Origin: Sulfuricurvum sp.
Lineage (GTDB): Bacteria; Campylobacterota; Campylobacteria; Campylobacterales; Sulfurimonadaceae
NCBI GenBank assembly: GCA_024637215.1
Contig: JAGXFM010000049.1
Span: forward strand, 1-56,694
Direction of reading: 5' to 3'
Length of the DNA: 56,694 bases
Numbering within the stretch: position 1 is the first letter of the stretch; each line of letters begins with the position of its first letter. A program made the position numbers and the translations under genes. The notes beneath the pieces are model-generated. The model worked only from the letters and a program-made list of their open reading frames with translations, was not told the DNA's origin and did not search any database. Below, piece by piece: positions 7,609 to 17,862 of the stretch.

Positions 7609-9198
7609 TTAAATACGAGCGTAAGAGACGCTAATACACGCGTTGAGAGAGGATAGTTCTTTAAGAGTTTTATCATTAACCGCAGAATCAACGATAATAA
7701 CGGCAAGAGCTTCACCGCTTTTATTACGACCCAAACGGAAATCGGCGATGTTTACTTCATGTGCGGCAAGGAGTGTACCCACTTGACCGATAACCCCCGG
7801 AACGTCGGTATTTTTGAAAAGGATCATGTTCCCTTTCGGTTCAACATCGACACCGAAACCGTTGATATCTACGATACGTTGAACGTCATCACCGAACATC
7901 GTTGCACTGATTTCGATAACATCTTTGTCTGTTGTCACACGAACCGTTACAAGGTTTTTATAAACAGGGCTTCCCGGAAGTGATTCGGTCTCTACTTTAA
8001 TCCCGCGCTCAGAAGCGACGAAATCGGCATTAACGTAGTTGATCGTATCTCCTGAAATATCCGCTAAAGCACCGACGGTCACGAACGTTGCCAAAGAAGT
8101 GACATACTCGGCAATATCGCCGCGTCCGCTGACTTTGATCGAAACGATAGGCGCTTTATTGATTTGAGATGCCAAAAAGCCGATTTTTTGTCCCATTTCC
8201 AAGAACGGTTTAACAAATGCAGGGATTTTTGTCTCATCGATCGGCAAATTCATTGCATGAGGATACGCTATCCCTTTGGCCGCTTCGATCGCTTGTTGAG
8301 CTGCTTCTACCCCGATATTATATTGTGATTCATACGTATTGGCACCCAAATGGGGAGAAACACAGATGTTATCCAAATCAAGAAGTTTATGGTCTATTGC
8401 CGGTTCTTTGTTGAATACATCAATCCCCGCAAAACGGATTTTACCCGATTTAAGACCCTCATAAAGAGCCTCCTCATCGTACAATCCGCCGCGCGCACAG
8501 TTGATAAGAACCACACCGTCTTTCATTTTTGCGATTTCATCCGCACCGATCATACCGACGGTCTCTTTGTTTTTGGGAGTATGGATCGTGATGATATCAC
8601 ACGCTAAAATATCGTCAAAATTAGTCGTGTATTTTACACCGACATCGGTCGCTTTAGAGGGGTGGATATACGGGTCATACGCGATAACGTCCATCTCAAA
8701 CGCTTTCGATCGGATCCCGACACGGCTTCCGATATTTCCGAAACCGATAACACCGAGTTTTTTCCCCTTAAGCTCATACCCGTACCATTTCTCACGTTTC
8801 CAAATACGTTGATTTTTCAAATGATCATGAGAGTACGGGAACATACGCATACATGAGAGCATATGGGTCATTGTAAGCTCAACCGCGGCAATGGTATTGG
8901 CGGTAGGGACGTTCATAACGATAATCCCCTCTTTCGAACATCCCGGAATATCAACGTTATCGACACCGACACCGGCACGAACAATCGCTTTCATTTTCCC
9001 TTTAACCGCATTGATAAATTTATCGTCTACATCGGTAGAACTACGGGTAATAGCGACATCAGCATCTTTGATAACATCTAAAAGCGCTGTTTTATCCATA
9101 TCAGCCGCAAAAATCATCTCGATCCGCTCATCACGACGAAGAATATTAAGTCCCTCTTCATGAATATGATCGCATACGACAATTTTAAATTTTTCCAT
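7609..9198 (-). CDS. serA: D-3-phosphoglycerate dehydrogenase
   Basis: First enzyme of serine synthesis; it oxidises 3-phosphoglycerate to 3-phosphohydroxypyruvate with NAD. The 529-aa length is that of the long SerA class. The substrate and Rossmann domains cover about 1–310, with GFGNIG (152–157) binding NAD, the ARGG arginine and the SPHLGANT histidine. An intervening ASB domain covers about 320–450, and a C-terminal ACT domain (NTDVPGVIGQVGTLLAAHEV) can sense serine. It is the last gene of a conserved block with the upstream membrane protein and rpsA; its ATG overlaps the preceding stop by one base. Confidence 0.97.
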   Translation of the reverse strand: MEKFKIVVCDHIHEEGLNILRRDERIEMIFAADMDKTALLDVIKDADVAITRSSTDVDDKFINAVKGKMKAIVRAGVGVDNVDIPGCSKEGIIVMNVPTANTIAAVELTMTHMLSCMRMFPYSHDHLKNQRIWKREKWYGYELKGKKLGVIGFGNIGSRVGIRSKAFEMDVIAYDPYIHPSKATDVGVKYTTNFDDILACDIITIHTPKNKETVGMIGADEIAKMKDGVVLINCARGGLYDEEALYEGLKSGKIRFAGIDVFNKEPAIDHKLLDLDNICVSPHLGANTYESQYNIGVEAAQQAIEAAKGIAYPHAMNLPIDETKIPAFVKPFLEMGQKIGFLASQINKAPIVSIKVSGRGDIAEYVTSLATFVTVGALADISGDTINYVNADFVASERGIKVETESLPGSPVYKNLVTVRVTTDKDVIEISATMFGDDVQRIVDINGFGVDVEPKGNMILFKNTDVPGVIGQVGTLLAAHEVNIADFRLGRNKSGEALAVIIVDSAVNDKTLKELSSLNACISVSYARI

Positions 9199-9683
9199 TA
9201 TTTTTCCTCTGTGTAGGGCGACAACGTCGCCGTGATTTGGTAGGTTTTTAGTTTTGTTACAAGAGATTGCAGTTGAAATTGATCGGTCGAATCAATCGTA
9301 AGGATCATCATATCCTCTTGGTTTTGCATTACATAGGGGAGCGTACTTTTTTTCAGCTCTTCTTTCGCTTGTAAAAGTTCATCCGAACTCTTTGGCTTTA
9401 CGGTGAGTCTGTAGAGTTCTAAAGCCGTATTTTCTCCACCCATATCAAGCTTCAAAGTGATTTCATTAACGGGATAAAAATATCCACTCTCTTTCGTACT
9501 GGAAAAATGGCTAATCCAACTTCCAATTTTTTCTTCGAGTCCCTCAGAGGAGATCACATCATTTTCATTTTCACCGGAACTAATTTTTGGTGCGGACGGA
9601 TTAATCTGCACCAAAAATAAGACGATGAAAAGTGCTACCGCAAAGGCTATAAGGGGGAACAGCCAAAAAGCAGCACGTCGCAT
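9198..9683 (-). CDS. Conserved single-pass membrane protein
   Basis: The 161-aa protein has one N-terminal membrane helix (WLFPLIAFAVALFIVLFLV, residues about 7–25), followed by a region expected to be periplasmic. No known domain is recognised. In C. jejuni a small protein also sits between serA and rpsA (Cj0892c by my memory), so the position appears conserved in the class. It overlaps serA by one base and lies 5 bases after the rpsA stop, so co-translation is likely. The function is unknown. Confidence 0.8.
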   Translation of the reverse strand: MRRAAFWLFPLIAFAVALFIVLFLVQINPSAPKISSGENENDVISSEGLEEKIGSWISHFSSTKESGYFYPVNEITLKLDMGGENTALELYRLTVKPKSSDELLQAKEELKKSTLPYVMQNQEDMMILTIDSTDQFQLQSLVTKLKTYQITATLSPYTEEK

Positions 9684-9688
9684 TGAAT

Positions 9689-11344
9689 TTATTTCAATTG
9701 GTCTTTAATCAAATCACCAAGACTGTGAGCGTCATTGTCATTGATTTCGTCCAACATTTTTTGATCATTAAGGCGCTCTAGTTTTTTCACTGAAAGACGG
9801 ATACGATCACGTTTTGCATCGATAACTAAAATAGCCGCTTCAATGGTTTGACCGATTTCAAGCTCTTCAGCGATTAGGGGATAAAGGTCTTCATTACGGA
9901 TAAGAGCATCTACGCCCCCTTCCAATGAAACGAATACACCGAAATCTTTCACATCACGAACTGTCGCTTGAACTACTTCATTCATTTTATGACTTGTTGC
10001 GAATTGATCAATCGGGCTCTCTTCAAGTGATTTACGGTTCAAAGAAATTTTCTCATCATCACCATTGATTTTTGCAATTTTTACTTCGATTTCGTCACCG
10101 ATAGTAAGGGTCTCTTTACATTTGACATTTTTATCCCATGAAAGATCTTGATTGTGCAATAACCCCTCAACTCCGCCAACTTTAACAAAAGCACCGAAAT
10201 CAGTCAATGACGTGATGATACCTGTGACAACATCACCCTCTTTGAATTTTTTGGTAAACTCTTCAAAAGGTTTCGGTTGAAGACGTTTGTACGATACACG
10301 CAATTTGTGTGTTTTAGAGTTGATTTCGATAACTTCAACATCGATCTCTTGACCGACAGTGAGGTAGTCTTTAGGGTGTTTAATGTTTTTATCCCAAGTG
10401 ATTTCAGAGATGTGAAGGAAACCTTCGATGTCATTTCCGAGGTCAACAAAAATACCGTACGGCTCGATATTGCTAACCGTAACAGTAATAGTATCACCCT
10501 CTTCCAACGCCTCTTCAACTTCTTGCCATGGATCGGATTGAACCGCTTTGATGGAGAGAGATAAATGACGTTTGTCTTTATCGTATGAAATTGCTTTTAC
10601 GTTGACAACATCACCCTCTTTGTAAAGTTTTGATGGATTAACAGGCCCTTTGTAGCTGATTTCATTATAATGAACCAACCCGTCAATTCCGCCGACATCA
10701 ACAAACATACCGTAGCTGGTGATCTTTTTGACGGTACCTTGAATAACTTTATCCTCTTCCATCAACGCATCGATGACTTCTTTCTTACGCTTACGCTCAT
10801 CATTGAAAAGCTTGCGACGAGAAACAACGATTGACGCTTCAGCTGCGTCAACTTTAACGACTTGTGCCTTGATCGTTTTACCGACAACTTGATCGGTCTC
10901 TTTAAACGCGGCAAGTGAGCGTGGAAGGAAGAAATGGACATCGTCCGCTTCCAAAAGGTAGCCCCCTTTGTTTTTCTTCGTCACCAATGCTTCGATCACG
11001 ATGGATTCGAAATCTTCTTTGTGTGCATTGATAAATGCGAGCGTTTTCTCTTGCTCAAGCACTTTTTTGTACGAAATTTTTGGGCGCTCATTGTAGTGAC
11101 CCATTACCATAACCATAATTTTATCGCCGACGTTAAAAAGAAGTTTTCCCTCAGCGTCACGAATTTCATCCAGTGAAAGAATCCCTTCGAGTTTTTCACC
11201 GACGCCTACCAACGCGCGGTTGTCACTCTCTTGAATTTCTACTACTTCACCTTCTGTAATGCGTGTAGATTCTTGCTCTTTGAAAGATGCCTCTAACATC
11301 TCAGCAAAATTTTCTTCTTCGAACGATTCGTTATCGAAAGCCAT
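9689..11344 (-). CDS. rpsA: 30S ribosomal protein S1
   Basis: S1 helps mRNA bind to the small ribosomal subunit. The 551-aa protein carries six S1 (OB-fold) domains in tandem, visible from repeated patterns such as GTVKKITSYGMFVDVGGIDG, SNIEPYGIFVDLGNDIEG, TSLTDFGAFVKVGGVEG and RDVKDFGVFVSLEGGVD. The first two N-terminal domains are more divergent, as usual. Length and domain count match S1 of Gram-negative bacteria. It has its own likely promoter just upstream and heads the group with the membrane protein and serA. Confidence 0.97.
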   Translation of the reverse strand: MAFDNESFEEENFAEMLEASFKEQESTRITEGEVVEIQESDNRALVGVGEKLEGILSLDEIRDAEGKLLFNVGDKIMVMVMGHYNERPKISYKKVLEQEKTLAFINAHKEDFESIVIEALVTKKNKGGYLLEADDVHFFLPRSLAAFKETDQVVGKTIKAQVVKVDAAEASIVVSRRKLFNDERKRKKEVIDALMEEDKVIQGTVKKITSYGMFVDVGGIDGLVHYNEISYKGPVNPSKLYKEGDVVNVKAISYDKDKRHLSLSIKAVQSDPWQEVEEALEEGDTITVTVSNIEPYGIFVDLGNDIEGFLHISEITWDKNIKHPKDYLTVGQEIDVEVIEINSKTHKLRVSYKRLQPKPFEEFTKKFKEGDVVTGIITSLTDFGAFVKVGGVEGLLHNQDLSWDKNVKCKETLTIGDEIEVKIAKINGDDEKISLNRKSLEESPIDQFATSHKMNEVVQATVRDVKDFGVFVSLEGGVDALIRNEDLYPLIAEELEIGQTIEAAILVIDAKRDRIRLSVKKLERLNDQKMLDEINDNDAHSLGDLIKDQLK

Positions 11345-11373
11345 GCCTATCCCTTGTAACTAAAAATTGGCTG

Positions 11374-11379
11374 ATTATA
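11374..11379 (-). promoter_or_regulatory. rpsA -10 promoter box
   Basis: A perfect TATAAT on the minus strand lies 30 bases upstream of the rpsA ATG, with a run of six T about five bases further upstream. No classic -35 is visible, as is common in Campylobacterota. Confidence 0.6.
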
Positions 11380-11402
11380 GCGAAAAAATGCTTGTTTTGA
11401 GA

Positions 11403-11420
11403 TTAGGATTTTTATCCTAA
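11403..11420. terminator. Hairpin after hemerythrin gene
   Basis: Perfect 7-bp arms TTAGGAT and ATCCTAA enclose four bases, 5 bases after the hemerythrin stop and just upstream of the rpsA promoter. There is no immediate T-run on the minus strand, so it could be a weak terminator or an RNA processing site. Confidence 0.4.
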
Positions 11421-11425
11421 CTGCT

Positions 11426-11860
11426 CTAAAGATCTACAATACAGTCATCGATAAACTCACTTTTTTGAGAAACGGTATAAAGTTTTATTTTCGTATCTTC
11501 CTCAATAATGTGATCAATAAGTGCTTTTTTAATAATAAATTTGAGTTTTGTTTGGATCATCGTAATTGTGGGAGATCGGGTTACGGAGGCATTAACGAAC
11601 TCGATAATTTCGGCGTGTAGTTTCTGATGATACTTATACTCCGGGAACCCTATACGACGCATATAGGCTTCTTCATCACGAAAATGTTCCCGCATATAAC
11701 TGCTAAGTTCTCCTAAAATCGCCTTGAGTTCCTCTTTGTCTGAGTTTACCGAATCAAGCGCCGCAATTCGCGCCACAATCTCAAAAAGATACTGATGTTG
11801 ATCGTCAATCGTTGCTATACCCAATCGATATTTTTCATTCCATTCTAATCCGTTGGCCAT
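11426..11860 (-). CDS. Bacteriohemerythrin
   Basis: Small oxygen-binding four-helix protein of 144 aa with a di-iron site. All seven usual ligands can be seen with normal spacing: H22, H59, E63, H78, H82, H117 and D122. It has no signal peptide and no partner domain, so it is a free cytoplasmic hemerythrin. Such proteins store or deliver O2, or scavenge it, in microaerophiles. It interrupts the rpsA–ispH junction of an otherwise conserved block and its own hairpin follows, so it was probably inserted there as a unit; that is an inference. Confidence 0.93.
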   Translation of the reverse strand: MANGLEWNEKYRLGIATIDDQHQYLFEIVARIAALDSVNSDKEELKAILGELSSYMREHFRDEEAYMRRIGFPEYKYHQKLHAEIIEFVNASVTRSPTITMIQTKLKFIIKKALIDHIIEEDTKIKLYTVSQKSEFIDDCIVDL

Positions 11861-11917
11861 GTGACACTCTCTCTTCTTAATTTCGATTCGAACTGCTTTT
11901 TGAGTACGGCGTTTACC

Positions 11918-12748
11918 TTAATTATTGATCTTTTCAATAGCGGTGATTACATCATTAATAATCCAATCAGGGGTAGAGGCTCCTGCGCTGATGCCGCAAA
12001 AATTTTTGCCGTTAAACCACTCCGTCTGTAAATCTTCTTGGCTCTCAATATGATAACTGTCAGGACAATACTCTTTAGCGATCGAATGAAGTTGTTTGGT
12101 GTTTGAAGAGTTCTTACCCCCGATAACAATCATTACATCAGCTTGCTGTGCCAATTTTCGTACGGCATCTTGGTTATCAAACGTTGCATTGCAAATCGTA
12201 TTAAAAACACGTACTTCTTTATGCGTTGCCATCAATTTTCCGACGATTTGCTGATACTCTTCTACCTTACGGGTGGTTTGGGCTACCGTTGCTACTTTTT
12301 CCCGTAATCGCAAAAGATCAATCTCATCGGGGCTGTTGACAACATAAACATGCTCTTTGGCGTAGCTTTTTACCCCTTTAATTTCTGGGTGGGCCTCATC
12401 GCCGAAAATGACGATATCATACCCTTGAGAGCTCATCTCTTCACAAATTTGTTGCGGCTTGGTCACATACGGACAGGTTGCATCCACAACATTCACTTTA
12501 CGCTCATGCAATAAGGTCAACTCTTGTTTGGGGATACCATGCGTACGAATAACGGCAATATCACCCGCTTTAAACGTATCAAGATTTTCACTGAGGGCAA
12601 CATTGAAATCGTTCTTTAATCGATCGATCTCATTGGCATTATGGATTAAGGGTCCATAAGTAGAGGAATTTCGGTTCTCTTCGGCAATTTTGATCGCCCG
12701 CTTCACTCCAAAACAAAACCCGTAACTCTCTGCAAGGGCGATTTTCAT
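11918..12748 (-). CDS. ispH: 4-hydroxy-3-methylbut-2-enyl diphosphate reductase
   Basis: Last enzyme of the MEP isoprenoid pathway; it makes IPP and DMAPP with an iron-sulphur cluster. The three cluster cysteines are visible: C12 in [10 protein letters not shown]92 in DATCPYV and C186 in NTICNATF. The length of 276 aa is typical. Its ATG overlaps the aroA stop by 4 bases, so the two are translationally coupled. Isoprenoid supply connects to the polyprenyl synthase further along the window. Confidence 0.97.
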   Translation of the reverse strand: MKIALAESYGFCFGVKRAIKIAEENRNSSTYGPLIHNANEIDRLKNDFNVALSENLDTFKAGDIAVIRTHGIPKQELTLLHERKVNVVDATCPYVTKPQQICEEMSSQGYDIVIFGDEAHPEIKGVKSYAKEHVYVVNSPDEIDLLRLREKVATVAQTTRKVEEYQQIVGKLMATHKEVRVFNTICNATFDNQDAVRKLAQQADVMIVIGGKNSSNTKQLHSIAKEYCPDSYHIESQEDLQTEWFNGKNFCGISAGASTPDWIINDVITAIEKINN

Positions 12749-14022
12749 TTCTCAACCTTGCCGCACATTCCCAAAAGTTCAAAAAAGTTAGGAAATGAGG
12801 TGTTGATACACTCGATATCTTCCACTTTCATGCCGCATTTAAGTCCTGCTATTAAAAAACTCATTGCGATGCGATGGTCTCCGTAACTGTTCACTACAGC
12901 CGATTTTAACTCTCCGCCCTTTACCGCATAACCATCCGAATACTCTTCAGTCTCAATCCCGCAAAGATTCAGATTATCAACAACCGTTTTAATACGGTCG
13001 GACTCTTTGACCCGTAACTCTTCGGCATTTTTAATAACGCTTTTCCCCTCCGCACACGCCATAGCGATGGAGAGTGCCGGAAGTTCATCAATCAGCCATG
13101 CGATGTTATCTTCTACTACAACGGCTTTTAGAGGAGCATACTCGACGGCAATCGTGCCGATCGGTTCATACCGCTCATCTTCCAAAGAATAGGTGATTTT
13201 AGCCCCCATCCGTTCCAGTACTTTAAACGCTTCGATACGGGTCGGATTAAGGGTAACCCCTTCGATAATGGCCGAAGATTCCGGAGTGATCGCCGCCGCT
13301 ACCGCAAAGAAAAAAGCACTAGAGGGATCAGCGGGAACACGAATATGAAGAGGCTGAAGAGGTTTCTCCAACGGCCAAATCTTCGTTTCTAGTCCGTTAA
13401 TCTCAACACGGGCACCCATCCCGCGTAACATCCGTTCCGTATGGTCACGGCTCAGCTCAGGTTCTTTAAACGTACACACGCCGTTTGAACGAAGCGCGGC
13501 AAGCATCATCGCACTTTTCACCTGTGCCGACGCAATCGGAGAAGTATAATCGAATGCTTTTAGCGATGCTCCGCGAATCGATAAAGGGGCAAGATCGCCG
13601 TTATTACGCCCATCGAGTTTGGCTCCGATAGAGCGCAAAGGTTGAGTTACCCGTTTCATCGGTCGACGTTTAAGGTATTCATCTCCCGTGAGGATAAAGT
13701 GCCCCTCTGCTGAACTAAGAAGTCCGCAAAACAGTCTCATCCCCGTCCCCGAATTACCGCAATCGAGAATTTCGGAACTCTCTTGTATTCCGTGTGAACG
13801 AATCGTGATAACCGAACCGTCATCCGTAATTTCAGCACCTAAATGGCCTACAATTTTAAGGGTATTCAGGGTGTCTTCCGCGCGGAGAAAATTCTCAATT
13901 CGGCTCTCACCTTCCGCCAAAATCGCGAACATAGCCGAGCGATGAGAAATCGATTTATCCGGCGCTATTGAATCACTTTTAAACCCGAACGCTTTTGCGG
14001 GATAAACCTTGGCAGACATCAT
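12745..14022 (-). CDS. aroA: 3-phosphoshikimate 1-carboxyvinyltransferase (EPSP synthase)
   Basis: Shikimate pathway enzyme that joins PEP and shikimate-3-phosphate. It is 425 aa. [10 protein letters not shown] near the N-terminus, GNSGTGMRL around residue 90, and the conserved segments [19 protein letters not shown] and KESDRI mark the two-domain fold and active site. The chain is full length. It overlaps pheT and ispH by 4 bases at either end. Chorismate made through this step can also feed the futalosine menaquinone route, whose decarboxylase lies at 20.2 kb. Confidence 0.97.
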   Translation of the reverse strand: MMSAKVYPAKAFGFKSDSIAPDKSISHRSAMFAILAEGESRIENFLRAEDTLNTLKIVGHLGAEITDDGSVITIRSHGIQESSEILDCGNSGTGMRLFCGLLSSAEGHFILTGDEYLKRRPMKRVTQPLRSIGAKLDGRNNGDLAPLSIRGASLKAFDYTSPIASAQVKSAMMLAALRSNGVCTFKEPELSRDHTERMLRGMGARVEINGLETKIWPLEKPLQPLHIRVPADPSSAFFFAVAAAITPESSAIIEGVTLNPTRIEAFKVLERMGAKITYSLEDERYEPIGTIAVEYAPLKAVVVEDNIAWLIDELPALSIAMACAEGKSVIKNAEELRVKESDRIKTVVDNLNLCGIETEEYSDGYAVKGGELKSAVVNSYGDHRIAMSFLIAGLKCGMKVEDIECINTSFPNFFELLGMCGKVEK

Positions 14023-16349
14023 CGCAAACCTGCCCCCAACTCATCACGAAGACCGCTGAGTATCCACTCCATGGCGGCATTGATATCCTCTTCTTCAAGT
14101 GTTTTTTCATCGGATTGGAGGACAAAACGGAGGGTTAAGCTCATTTGATCACCCAAACTCTCCGAAATATAACGATCTACCGGATAGAACCGTCGAATTT
14201 GTACCGACGCATGTTTTTCAATAACCGCTTTAATACTCTCATACGTCACCGATTTAGCAATCAAAATACTCAAATCTCTAAATGATGCCTGATATTTTGA
14301 ATAGGGTTGAGCTTCAACGAGCCCATACGGAAGGGAATCGGTTTTAAGTTCACACATAAATGTTTGAGAGAGATCAAATTCCTCTTCTACCGACGGATGA
14401 AGACGGAAAATTTCCCCTGCCTCCTCACCGTTAATCATCACTTTTGCACATACATAAGGGTGAGCCAAAGAATGCAACGGCGTATGCTGTACCAATTCAA
14501 ATGATCCGACTATATCCGCTATCAATTGTGTAAAAGTACTAAAATCGATAACCGAAGGTTTGCCTGCATTCGCAATTTTATCACCCTCTAGCGGACCTGA
14601 AACAATAAATCCAAAGCGTTTAGATTCATTACGATTCGTATCAAAAACCATCCCTGTTTCAAACAGAGCAATTTTCTTTTGATTCACTTTCACATTGGCG
14701 GAGGCGGAATTCAAAAGTCCTACCAGCAAGGTCGGACGAAGCGTATCAAAAGTCGCCGTAATTGGGTTTAAAAGCTCTTTAGAAACATCCGTACACCCAA
14801 ATCCAAATTTCTCAACCTGTACACGTTCGTTAAAAACGAAATGAACAGCTTCGTAAAATCCGCTTTGAGCCGCGCGATGTCGGTACATACGGCTCTTTTT
14901 ATATTCGGAGAGATCATTGCTCATTTGATTCGCTTCCGCAAAAACGAGCGGTTTTGAGGGGATATTATCAATTCCGACAATACGAACAATCTCTTCAACA
15001 ATATCTTGCTTATTCACAATATCGTGGCGGAACTTAGGGACGGAAATCGCGAAATTAGACCCTTTGGTTTTACCCAAATCCATCCCTAGATTTTTAAAGA
15101 TCTGCGTTATACGGGTTTTATCAATCTTAAGACCGATAAATGATTCAAACTCCGCTTCATCCATACTAATAATACGCGGTTCATACGTTGTATTTAGTTC
15201 AATATTCCCCCCGTAAACTTGTGAAGGTGAATACTTTTCAAACAATTCCGCTGCATAGCGAATACCGATCTCTATTTTCGGTTCGCTTCCGCGTGATGTA
15301 CGGTAATAATGAGGACAGCTCGGAACTTTTTTCTCTCCCATTTTTTTAGCGATCACATCGGGAGCGATGTAGCTCGCTTCAATAATAGCCAATCCTTCAA
15401 ATGCGGTAAAATGAGACTCTTTTTCCTGAGAAACACCGATAACAGAGACTTTCTCTTTCCCGTATAAAGAGGCATATCCGTTTTCATCATTTTCAAGGGT
15501 AATTATCCCTTTATTCTCACCGTCACCGAATTTATTAAACGGATAAGCTCGTAAAATAACTCCCGTACTTTGTGTCGCGTAGAACAACAACGCGTCGACT
15601 GCGGTGGTGTAGACTTGCTCAATGATTGCCAAACGAAGTGCAATAATTAAAGGGACACGCAGCTCTTTAACCTCTACCGCACCGAATAAAAGATCACTAC
15701 TGAAAGTTTCAGTATGCTGTAACTGCAAGATCCGTCCGATACCCAAGCGCCCCTCTTGTTCATCTTTAACATTTTTTTCTCGAAGAGGGCGTGCCAATGC
15801 GGCACGTAGATCGCGTGCAATACCGTGAATGCTTAGACAGTCGCCGCGATTGGCGGTCAGTTCAATCTCGATAACATCATCATTGAATACACCGTATTCA
15901 TTGAGATTTTTACCCTTTACCAATTCGCCGATGCTTTCATCGAGGATCATAATCCCCTCACCCATAGAGGGAAGTCCAATCTCTTTAGCAGAGCAGATCA
16001 TACCGTGAGAATCAACACCTCGGAGTTTTGCCTCTTTGATTTTAAGACCGCCGGGAAGTTCCGCACCGACCGTAGCCAGCGCTATATATATACCTGCACG
16101 AACATTCGAAGCCCCGCATACGATTTGACGCACTTCGTTCCCGATATTGACTTGACATACATTGAGTTTATCGGCATCAGGATGTTTTTCACACGCTTCG
16201 ACATAACCGATTACAACGCCCTCAGCCACACGTATAACATCATGCCGATCTACTTCCAAACCGATCGAATTTAATGTTTTAAGCAACTGTTCCGTGCTTA
16301 CTTCACTAAGATCGATCCATTCGTTTAACCAATTTTTTGTTACGATCAT
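14019..16349 (-). CDS. pheT: Phenylalanyl-tRNA synthetase beta subunit
   Basis: The 776-aa β chain of the (αβ)2 PheRS. The N-terminal tRNA-binding (EMAP-like) domain covers about 40–150 ([20 protein letters not shown]). It is followed by the B3/B4 editing region, the B5 domain (about 400–470), the catalytic-like core, and a C-terminal FDX-ACB anticodon-binding domain ([19 protein letters not shown]). The ATG overlaps the pheS stop by 4 bases and its stop overlaps aroA. The B3/B4 part appears somewhat short and divergent, but no frame break is seen. Confidence 0.96.
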   Translation of the reverse strand: MIVTKNWLNEWIDLSEVSTEQLLKTLNSIGLEVDRHDVIRVAEGVVIGYVEACEKHPDADKLNVCQVNIGNEVRQIVCGASNVRAGIYIALATVGAELPGGLKIKEAKLRGVDSHGMICSAKEIGLPSMGEGIMILDESIGELVKGKNLNEYGVFNDDVIEIELTANRGDCLSIHGIARDLRAALARPLREKNVKDEQEGRLGIGRILQLQHTETFSSDLLFGAVEVKELRVPLIIALRLAIIEQVYTTAVDALLFYATQSTGVILRAYPFNKFGDGENKGIITLENDENGYASLYGKEKVSVIGVSQEKESHFTAFEGLAIIEASYIAPDVIAKKMGEKKVPSCPHYYRTSRGSEPKIEIGIRYAAELFEKYSPSQVYGGNIELNTTYEPRIISMDEAEFESFIGLKIDKTRITQIFKNLGMDLGKTKGSNFAISVPKFRHDIVNKQDIVEEIVRIVGIDNIPSKPLVFAEANQMSNDLSEYKKSRMYRHRAAQSGFYEAVHFVFNERVQVEKFGFGCTDVSKELLNPITATFDTLRPTLLVGLLNSASANVKVNQKKIALFETGMVFDTNRNESKRFGFIVSGPLEGDKIANAGKPSVIDFSTFTQLIADIVGSFELVQHTPLHSLAHPYVCAKVMINGEEAGEIFRLHPSVEEEFDLSQTFMCELKTDSLPYGLVEAQPYSKYQASFRDLSILIAKSVTYESIKAVIEKHASVQIRRFYPVDRYISESLGDQMSLTLRFVLQSDEKTLEEEDINAAMEWILSGLRDELGAGLR

Positions 16350-17338
16350 CTAAACTGCTCCAATAATCTCGTATCTCCCTCAAATAAAGAGCGTAAATCA
16401 CCGATTCGGTGGATGAGCATCGCAAACCGCTCAACCCCTAAACCGAACGCATAACCGCTGACATTCTCATAGCCGACCGCTTTAAAAACATTCGGATCAA
16501 CAATCCCGCATCCGAGGACTTCGAGCCATCCGGTTTTCGAACAAACGCGGCACCCTTCCCCGCCACAGAAAATACAGCTGATGTCCACTTCGGCTGATGG
16601 CTCCGTAAACGGGAAAAAACTCGGTCGAAAACGAACTTCGACATCTCCGAACATCGTTTTCAGAAAATCTTCGAGGATAAATTTTAGATTGGCGAAAGAG
16701 ACCTTCCCCGCCTCTTCAACCACCAATCCCTCAACCTGATGAAACATCGGTGTATGGGTGATATCATAGTCACGTCGAAATACCGCACCCGGAGCGATCA
16801 TCCGAATCGGAGGCTTCGTTGAGAGCATCGTTCGGATTTGTACCGGAGAGGTATGGGTACGCAACAGCATTGAGTCTTTGAAATAAAAAGTATCCTGCAT
16901 ATCACGGGCAGGATGGTATTTAGGGAGGTTTAACGCTTCAAAATTGTGAAAATCATCTTCTACCATCGGTCCCGTTTGTACCGAGAAATTCATGGCAACA
17001 AAGTATTCTACGATTCGATCCATTGTCTCCATAACGGGATGAAGCGATCCGCGCTCACTGCTGGGCGAATACAAACTGACATCAATCGCTTCTGATTTCA
17101 TCGTCTCTTGTAAATGTTCCATCGCTAAAAAAAGTTTGCGATCGAGCAACAGAGCGTTCAATCCCTCTTTGTGGATATTGAGCTCTTTCGCAAATCCCCC
17201 TTTTTCCGCATCGGGGACATCTTTCATACGGGCAAACTCAGCGTTCATTATCCCTTTTTTTCCGAAAACGGCGATCCGTATCTCTTCGATTTTATCAATC
17301 GTATCGGCCGATTTTATAGCGTCATACCACTCTTGCAA
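16346..17338 (-). CDS. pheS: Phenylalanyl-tRNA synthetase alpha subunit (TTG start)
   Basis: Catalytic α chain (330 aa) with the class II motifs ([38 protein letters not shown]) and an N-terminal coiled-coil arm. A Cys-rich loop ([13 protein letters not shown]) in the catalytic domain is common in the family. The start is a TTG at 17338: GGAGA (17346–17350) lies 7 bases upstream of it. An ATG 15 bases further upstream is out of frame and overlaps that ribosome binding site. It is the first gene of the pheS–pheT–aroA–ispH run. Confidence 0.95.
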   Translation of the reverse strand: MQEWYDAIKSADTIDKIEEIRIAVFGKKGIMNAEFARMKDVPDAEKGGFAKELNIHKEGLNALLLDRKLFLAMEHLQETMKSEAIDVSLYSPSSERGSLHPVMETMDRIVEYFVAMNFSVQTGPMVEDDFHNFEALNLPKYHPARDMQDTFYFKDSMLLRTHTSPVQIRTMLSTKPPIRMIAPGAVFRRDYDITHTPMFHQVEGLVVEEAGKVSFANLKFILEDFLKTMFGDVEVRFRPSFFPFTEPSAEVDISCIFCGGEGCRVCSKTGWLEVLGCGIVDPNVFKAVGYENVSGYAFGLGVERFAMLIHRIGDLRSLFEGDTRLLEQFR

Positions 17339-17359
17339 AATAGAGTCTCCATTGATGGT

Positions 17360-17410
17360 TTTCTGAAAGCTTTAAAACATGTTAACATTATTTCTGAAAG
17401 TGCTTTCAAT
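17360..17410. promoter_or_regulatory. Direct repeats and palindromes upstream of pheS
   Basis: TTTCTGAAAG occurs at 17360–17369 and again at 17391–17400, exactly 31 bp apart (three helical turns). The second copy extends into the palindrome TGAAAGTGCTTTCA (17394–17407). Between them lies AACATGTT (17376–17383). These sites lie between pheS and the divergent HIT gene and could be operator half sites or leader structure for pheS. Confidence 0.35.
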
Positions 17411-17466
17411 TTAGAGTATATTGTAGTCAAAACTCTTTTATAATTAGCTTCAAGGGACAAACCATG

Positions 17467-17475
17467 TGCTACAAT
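17467..17475 (+). promoter_or_regulatory. Extended -10 promoter of the HIT gene
   Basis: TGC followed by TACAAT lies 22 bases upstream of the HIT ATG; a ribosome binding site AAAGAGG lies between them. This is an extended -10 form with one mismatch to TATAAT. Confidence 0.55.
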
Positions 17476-17497
17476 AGCATTAAAAAAGAGGTTTAGC

Positions 17498-17854
17498 ATG
17501 TGCATTTTCTGTAAAATTATTAACAAAGAAATTCCCTCAAATACCGTTGCTGAAAATGAAGAATTTTATGCGTTTCATGATATCAATCCGAAAGCTCCCG
17601 TTCACGTTTTAGCGATCCCGAAAGTCCATTATCAAAGTTTTAACGATATTCCCGGGGATGTTATGGGGAGAATGGCAACATTTATGCAAGAGGTAGCGAA
17701 AGCATGCGGAATTGACGAGAGCGGATACCGAATTATCAGTAATATCGGAGAAAACGGCGGACAGGAAGTAGGACATCTCCATTTTCATATCCTCGGCGGA
17801 GCGAAGCTCAAATGGGGTCATTTTGCCGATGCTGATCCTAAGGATTTCTTTTAA
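17498..17854 (+). CDS. HIT-family nucleotide hydrolase (HinT-like)
   Basis: A 118-aa protein of the histidine triad family, which hydrolyses adenosine phosphoramidates and similar nucleotides. The triad HLHFH is at 93–97, and CIFC at 2–5 is the N-terminal Cys pair seen in many HinT proteins. Length and motif order match HinT. It is divergent from pheS, as the HIT gene is in C. jejuni by memory. Its last codons form one arm of a hairpin shared with the convergent OsmC gene. Confidence 0.95.
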   Translation: MCIFCKIINKEIPSNTVAENEEFYAFHDINPKAPVHVLAIPKVHYQSFNDIPGDVMGRMATFMQEVAKACGIDESGYRIISNIGENGGQEVGHLHFHILGGAKLKWGHFADADPKDFF

Positions 17855-17862
17855 TCCTTAGG
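17837..17862. terminator. Hairpin overlapping both convergent gene ends
   Basis: CCTAAGGATT (17837–17846) and AATCCTTAGG (17853–17862) are perfect 10-base arms around a 6-base T-rich loop. The HIT stop codon and the OsmC stop codon both lie inside the structure. No T-run follows on either strand. It probably acts as a two-way transcription end or transcript-stabilising hairpin. Confidence 0.6.

Noticed and set aside
17314-17526. 70-codon minus-strand frame covering the pheS upstream region
   Set aside because: It overlaps the pheS start and the divergent HIT start in the wrong frame, has no recognisable domain, and spans both promoters.
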